Source: an uncultured Chlorobiota bacterium (GTDB lineage Bacteria; Bacteroidota; Kapaibacteriia; OLB7). Taken from it: a stretch of DNA of 7,586 nt. Under the pieces are notes generated by a model. The model saw nothing but the letters and a program-made list of their open reading frames with translations, had not been told where the DNA came from and ran no database searches. Both the position numbers and the translations under genes were made by a program. The stretch spans positions 1-7,586 of the forward strand of contig CAMLOB010000171.1 of the NCBI GenBank assembly GCA_946481475.1, written 5' to 3'. Positions 6,101-7,586 of the stretch are shown in pieces (the stretch's first letter is position 1; every line of letters starts with the position of its first letter).

Positions 6101-7485
6101 TATTCCCGTCTGGAGAAGGGAGGAGAACTCGGTCGTTTTACGTTGATATAGACACGGGCCTCGCTCCCGACCCGTTCCCCGTTCCATGGGGCGTAGACAA
6201 GCACCGCCAGTCCGTAGAACGAAGCCGAAGGAGTGTAGCACAGCTTCTCGTCCTCTATCCGGAAACTCCCCCCTCCCGAACGGATGCGGACCGAGTTCGG
6301 ATCGATGAAGATCGGTCCGCCATCCGGATTCAGATCGTTCGCCAGCACATCCAGACAGATTTCCGCACCCTGATCGGTCGATCCGAAATCATCCACACCC
6401 CGGGGAGCGCAACTGTTGCAGACACCTCCCTGCAATTCATATCCCATTTCGCAGAAAACATTCAACTCCTCGGTCGTATAGCGCCGGTCCGCCCCTCCGC
6501 CGGTTGCCGGCCGCATCACGTACCGGACACCCGAACGATAGGGATCAAAATGGCTCATGCTGCTCCCCTGTCGATAGGGATCGGGAGAGTAGACCGGGCT
6601 TGGATCGCCGCACCGTTCTCCCTGATAGTAGACCGCGTTGGAGAGGATAGTGGCCGGGGTGCCCCGGAATGCCAGCGTGACCGGATCGATCAGATTGCCG
6701 ATCCGATCCTCGTACAGATGCTTGTCGAACAGGGAATACCCGCCGCCGATCCGGCTTGATCCATCGGGAGCGGTCAGCGAAAGGAAACCGAGGGCGTGGG
6801 TCACTTCGTGGAGCATGATCGAGTAGAGATCGAGACGATTTCCCGGATCGGTGCTCCAGTCCTCGTGGTAGGAAAAACCGAAGTCCACAATAATCATACC
6901 GTCATAACTCCCCGGTGCCGGAGTCGGGTCGACCCCGGCGGTGATATGATCGAACAGCGTCCCCCCGGTATATCCGTTGACGGTGTTGATGAAGAAAGGA
7001 CCGGCCGCCGCAAGGAATCCGCTTCCGTCGGTCTGCGATCCCCTGACGATAATGTCCGGAGTCCCCCGGACGACAATCGTCCCGGCGACATAGGCAAGGA
7101 CTTCACAGACCGTCCTGCGCCGCAGAGCTCCGAGCGTTGTCCTGCCGAGCACCGGATGGTCGATCTCCGTCCGATCATCGAAGCCGATTCCATTGCCGAG
7201 GATGACATCCTCGAAATCGACGCGGAACGGACTGCAGGCATCGTCGACCTGCGGGGAGCGGGAGGAGTGTGACTGATGCTTGATCATCTGCTCGGTTGCC
7301 CGCCACGGCCTGTTAAACCGGTCGACCAGACCGATCTCGCCGGGGGGCAGACCGGATCCGATCTCCTCTTCGTCACCGCAGATGTGGAATGTCTCCCGGT
7401 GTTGTCCTTTCAGCGGAATTGTGGTCGGAATCAGAATAAGCGACAGGAGGGTCAGCAGCCGGCGGAATGCAGAGAGAGATCTCAT
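3112..7485 (-). CDS. Multidomain T9SS-secreted protein: metzincin-like protease, propeller, DUF11 repeats
   Basis: This 1,457-residue protein is predicted to be exported and anchored at the cell surface or released. Domains in order: signal peptide (1-27, RR then a Leu/Ile core, likely mature N-terminus Gln28); metzincin-like protease (about 85-352) with HEVTHALGF (226-234), a possible third zinc ligand in SMSHFD (His312) and a Met-turn-like YVMRP (Met324); a tandem-Ig/VCBS-like module with DVLANDLNPDG (about 363-450); a beta-propeller-like region (about 460-840) opening with WYFGDNAGISF and containing SPDGTK and FSPDSKLLYAA blades; three DUF11-type repeats (about 849-960, 966-1082, 1089-1205); a cohesin-like beta-sandwich (about 1216-1356); and a type A T9SS sorting domain (about 1378-1457: HPNP, FDLSGRPV, GTYNLTWDASGIPAGIY). 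Numerous Cys fit an extracytoplasmic protein. The start has AGGAG 8 nt upstream and gives a proper signal peptide. Substrate is unknown; a role in adhesion or degradation is inference. Confidence 0.93.
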   Translation of the reverse strand: MRSLSAFRRLLTLLSLILIPTTIPLKGQHRETFHICGDEEEIGSGLPPGEIGLVDRFNRPWRATEQMIKHQSHSSRSPQVDDACSPFRVDFEDVILGNGIGFDDRTEIDHPVLGRTTLGALRRRTVCEVLAYVAGTIVVRGTPDIIVRGSQTDGSGFLAAAGPFFINTVNGYTGGTLFDHITAGVDPTPAPGSYDGMIIVDFGFSYHEDWSTDPGNRLDLYSIMLHEVTHALGFLSLTAPDGSSRIGGGYSLFDKHLYEDRIGNLIDPVTLAFRGTPATILSNAVYYQGERCGDPSPVYSPDPYRQGSSMSHFDPYRSGVRYVMRPATGGGADRRYTTEELNVFCEMGYELQGGVCNSCAPRGVDDFGSTDQGAEICLDVLANDLNPDGGPIFIDPNSVRIRSGGGSFRIEDEKLCYTPSASFYGLAVLVYAPWNGERVGSEARVYINVKRPSSPPFSRREYLRWYFGDNAGISFVNGSPEPLTDGALITHEGCATYSDPFTGDLLFYTDGITVWDRTHTPMPNGTELLGEHSSTQSVVIIPEPCDPCGGTPCGNRYYLATAHTPTTGPDGNPVFGVRYSIVDMRLNEGKGDVVEKNVVVLPYGPEKLVAARHGNGRDYWLLTHEIGTDAFLAFPVTPSGIGDPVVSHVGTVYQFHLDSVYSIRSGIGYLKVSPDGTKVGAANTYVFGGGDYWESNVELFDFDNRTGLLSNARTLLQVQQGQFYGLSFSPDSKLLYAARYEIDDNMFQWNLDAGDGTLQDILASTTTFVLPRYVRIGALQIGPDDRIYFNLVNESLLGVIEEPNVPGTGCNLVLEATHLENRVSRYGLPNNIDSDPVRDSAGSGSEGGIRLVKSLENEHVRYGDTLFYTIRVCNDMPCDAVDVMIEDILPDGVEYIDGFSDYPRHTFPVIASGQCVSVTLRAVAGNRIPPATTVTNCAEIVGLAPDPGQIRYDSNCADFTIFGTDIGIVKMTEADTVRTGEEFDYTITVVNYGPEDGEDVIVEELLPSGLRYKRHRLSDPDADYDPVSGLLSIPRLPIGKSVELILTCEANGSQAGTILNCASLVDGKPGDLDLTNNRSCAPVFVGSPVLTLAKEALTPAPRYGGEVIYRISIGNEGNLDMRNVVIREAIPAGLTWVRHTISDPDADYDPVTGLLTIPSLAVGERVEMELVCLLDEEGDRPTITNCVEGISAEGVDPGTLGAACADITPRWCNQPDVTVRTRIDRDIIAPLDRPFVVPVILEDDISAEPLSQLNLELRFDSRLLQLINGTDAPSLLKGTLLEGWTLRSSSLSGGTYRVELTSPVGTTSINGTGPLLNPQFRMYLGRTDSSELSFSILAPDNRCLLFLSETGLVRLDSLCGLSDRLLEISLLKYGLEPLHPNPAYEAPTISFTLGLDGPTQLTLFDLSGRPVAVLVDRHLTAGTYNLTWDASGIPAGIYICRIVSGDWFQQREFVLLR
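4034..4062 (-). repeat. 29-bp exact repeat, copy in DUF11 repeat 3
   Basis: This copy is identical over 29 bp to 4406-4434. It encodes the core of the motif SDPDADYDPV in the third DUF11-type repeat (residues about 1142-1151). Flanking DNA has diverged on both sides, so identity is confined to this short block within otherwise clearly different repeats. Confidence 0.9.
4406..4434 (-). repeat. 29-bp exact repeat, copy in DUF11 repeat 2
   Basis: This is the partner of 4034-4062, coding the same SDPDADYDPV motif in the second DUF11-type repeat (residues about 1018-1027). The two copies are in direct orientation 372 bp (124 codons) apart, which is the repeat period. Recombination between them would remove exactly one repeat in frame. 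Confidence 0.9.
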
Positions 7486-7493
7486 TGCTTTTG

Positions 7494-7498
7494 CTCCT
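7494..7498 (-). promoter_or_regulatory. Ribosome binding site of the large secreted-protein gene
   Basis: AGGAG on the minus strand lies 8 nt before the ATG at 7485-7483, which supports this start and the signal peptide that follows it. Confidence 0.75.
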
Positions 7499-7500
7499 CG

Positions 7501-7533
7501 TAGTGAGTACGTGTGTGTGTAGTGATTTTTTTT
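7501..7533. repeat. GT tract and T8 run in the leader of the large gene
   Basis: The plus strand shows TAGTGA (7501-7506), a (GT)5 tract (7511-7520), TAGTGA again (7520-7525) and T8 (7526-7533). On the coding strand this reads A8, then CA repeats, 8-40 nt before the ribosome binding site. No promoter hexamers are evident in the remaining 53 bp to the window edge, so the promoter is either unusual or further upstream. Confidence 0.6.
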
Positions 7534-7586
7534 CGAACCTTCGGCTCAGGCATGGAGGGACCTGTACGACAGAAGGGAGCTGCCGC

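Noticed and set aside
5518..6759. 413-codon open frame on the plus strand opposite the large secreted-protein gene
   Set aside because: It is entirely antisense to a gene with clear domains; its His/Arg/Asp/Ile-rich composition with no recognisable domain is what a mirror frame of GC-rich coding DNA gives.
7530..7545. GGTTCGAA on the minus strand, like a tRNA T-loop
   Set aside because: It is followed by an A tract rather than the second half of a T-stem, and no acceptor or anticodon stems can be drawn around it.

Overview
The window reads as a moderately GC-rich chromosomal fragment of a bacterium from the Bacteroidota/Chlorobiota/Ignavibacteriota (FCB) assemblage. The main evidence is the 1,457-residue secreted protein filling the right-hand 58% of the window. 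It has a signal peptide, several domain types common in that group, and a C-terminal domain of the type IX secretion system (Por) type A kind. The genus cannot be fixed from the sequence; 'FCB-group bacterium' is an inference from domain style.

All three supported genes lie on the minus strand, so transcription runs from right to left. From right to left they are: (1) 7485-3112, a large multidomain secreted or cell-surface protein with an N-terminal HExxH metzincin-like protease domain, a tandem-Ig-like (VCBS/cadherin-like) module, a beta-propeller-like region, three DUF11-type repeats, a cohesin-like beta-sandwich and a T9SS sorting domain; (2) 2836-2450, a small SnoaL-like/NTF2-fold protein; (3) 1959-433, an RhlE-type DEAD-box RNA helicase with a low-complexity basic Ser/Gly/Asn/Arg tail. 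A good intrinsic terminator follows the large gene at 3078-3041. A candidate promoter for the SnoaL-like gene overlaps the terminator tail, and a weaker terminator-like hairpin follows the SnoaL-like gene. The three genes therefore look like separate transcription units, and nothing ties them into one pathway.

Non-coding stretches are 1-432 (short direct repeats and a weak hairpin), 1960-2449 (a 490-bp gap with a stem-loop just upstream of the helicase) and 7486-7586 (the leader of the large gene, with a GT tract and a T8 tract). I see no tRNA, rRNA, CRISPR array, insertion sequence or phage gene. I found no convincing undescribed system. The most notable item is the domain mosaic of the large secreted protein: a protease domain joined to a propeller region and an adhesin-like stalk in one T9SS cargo.
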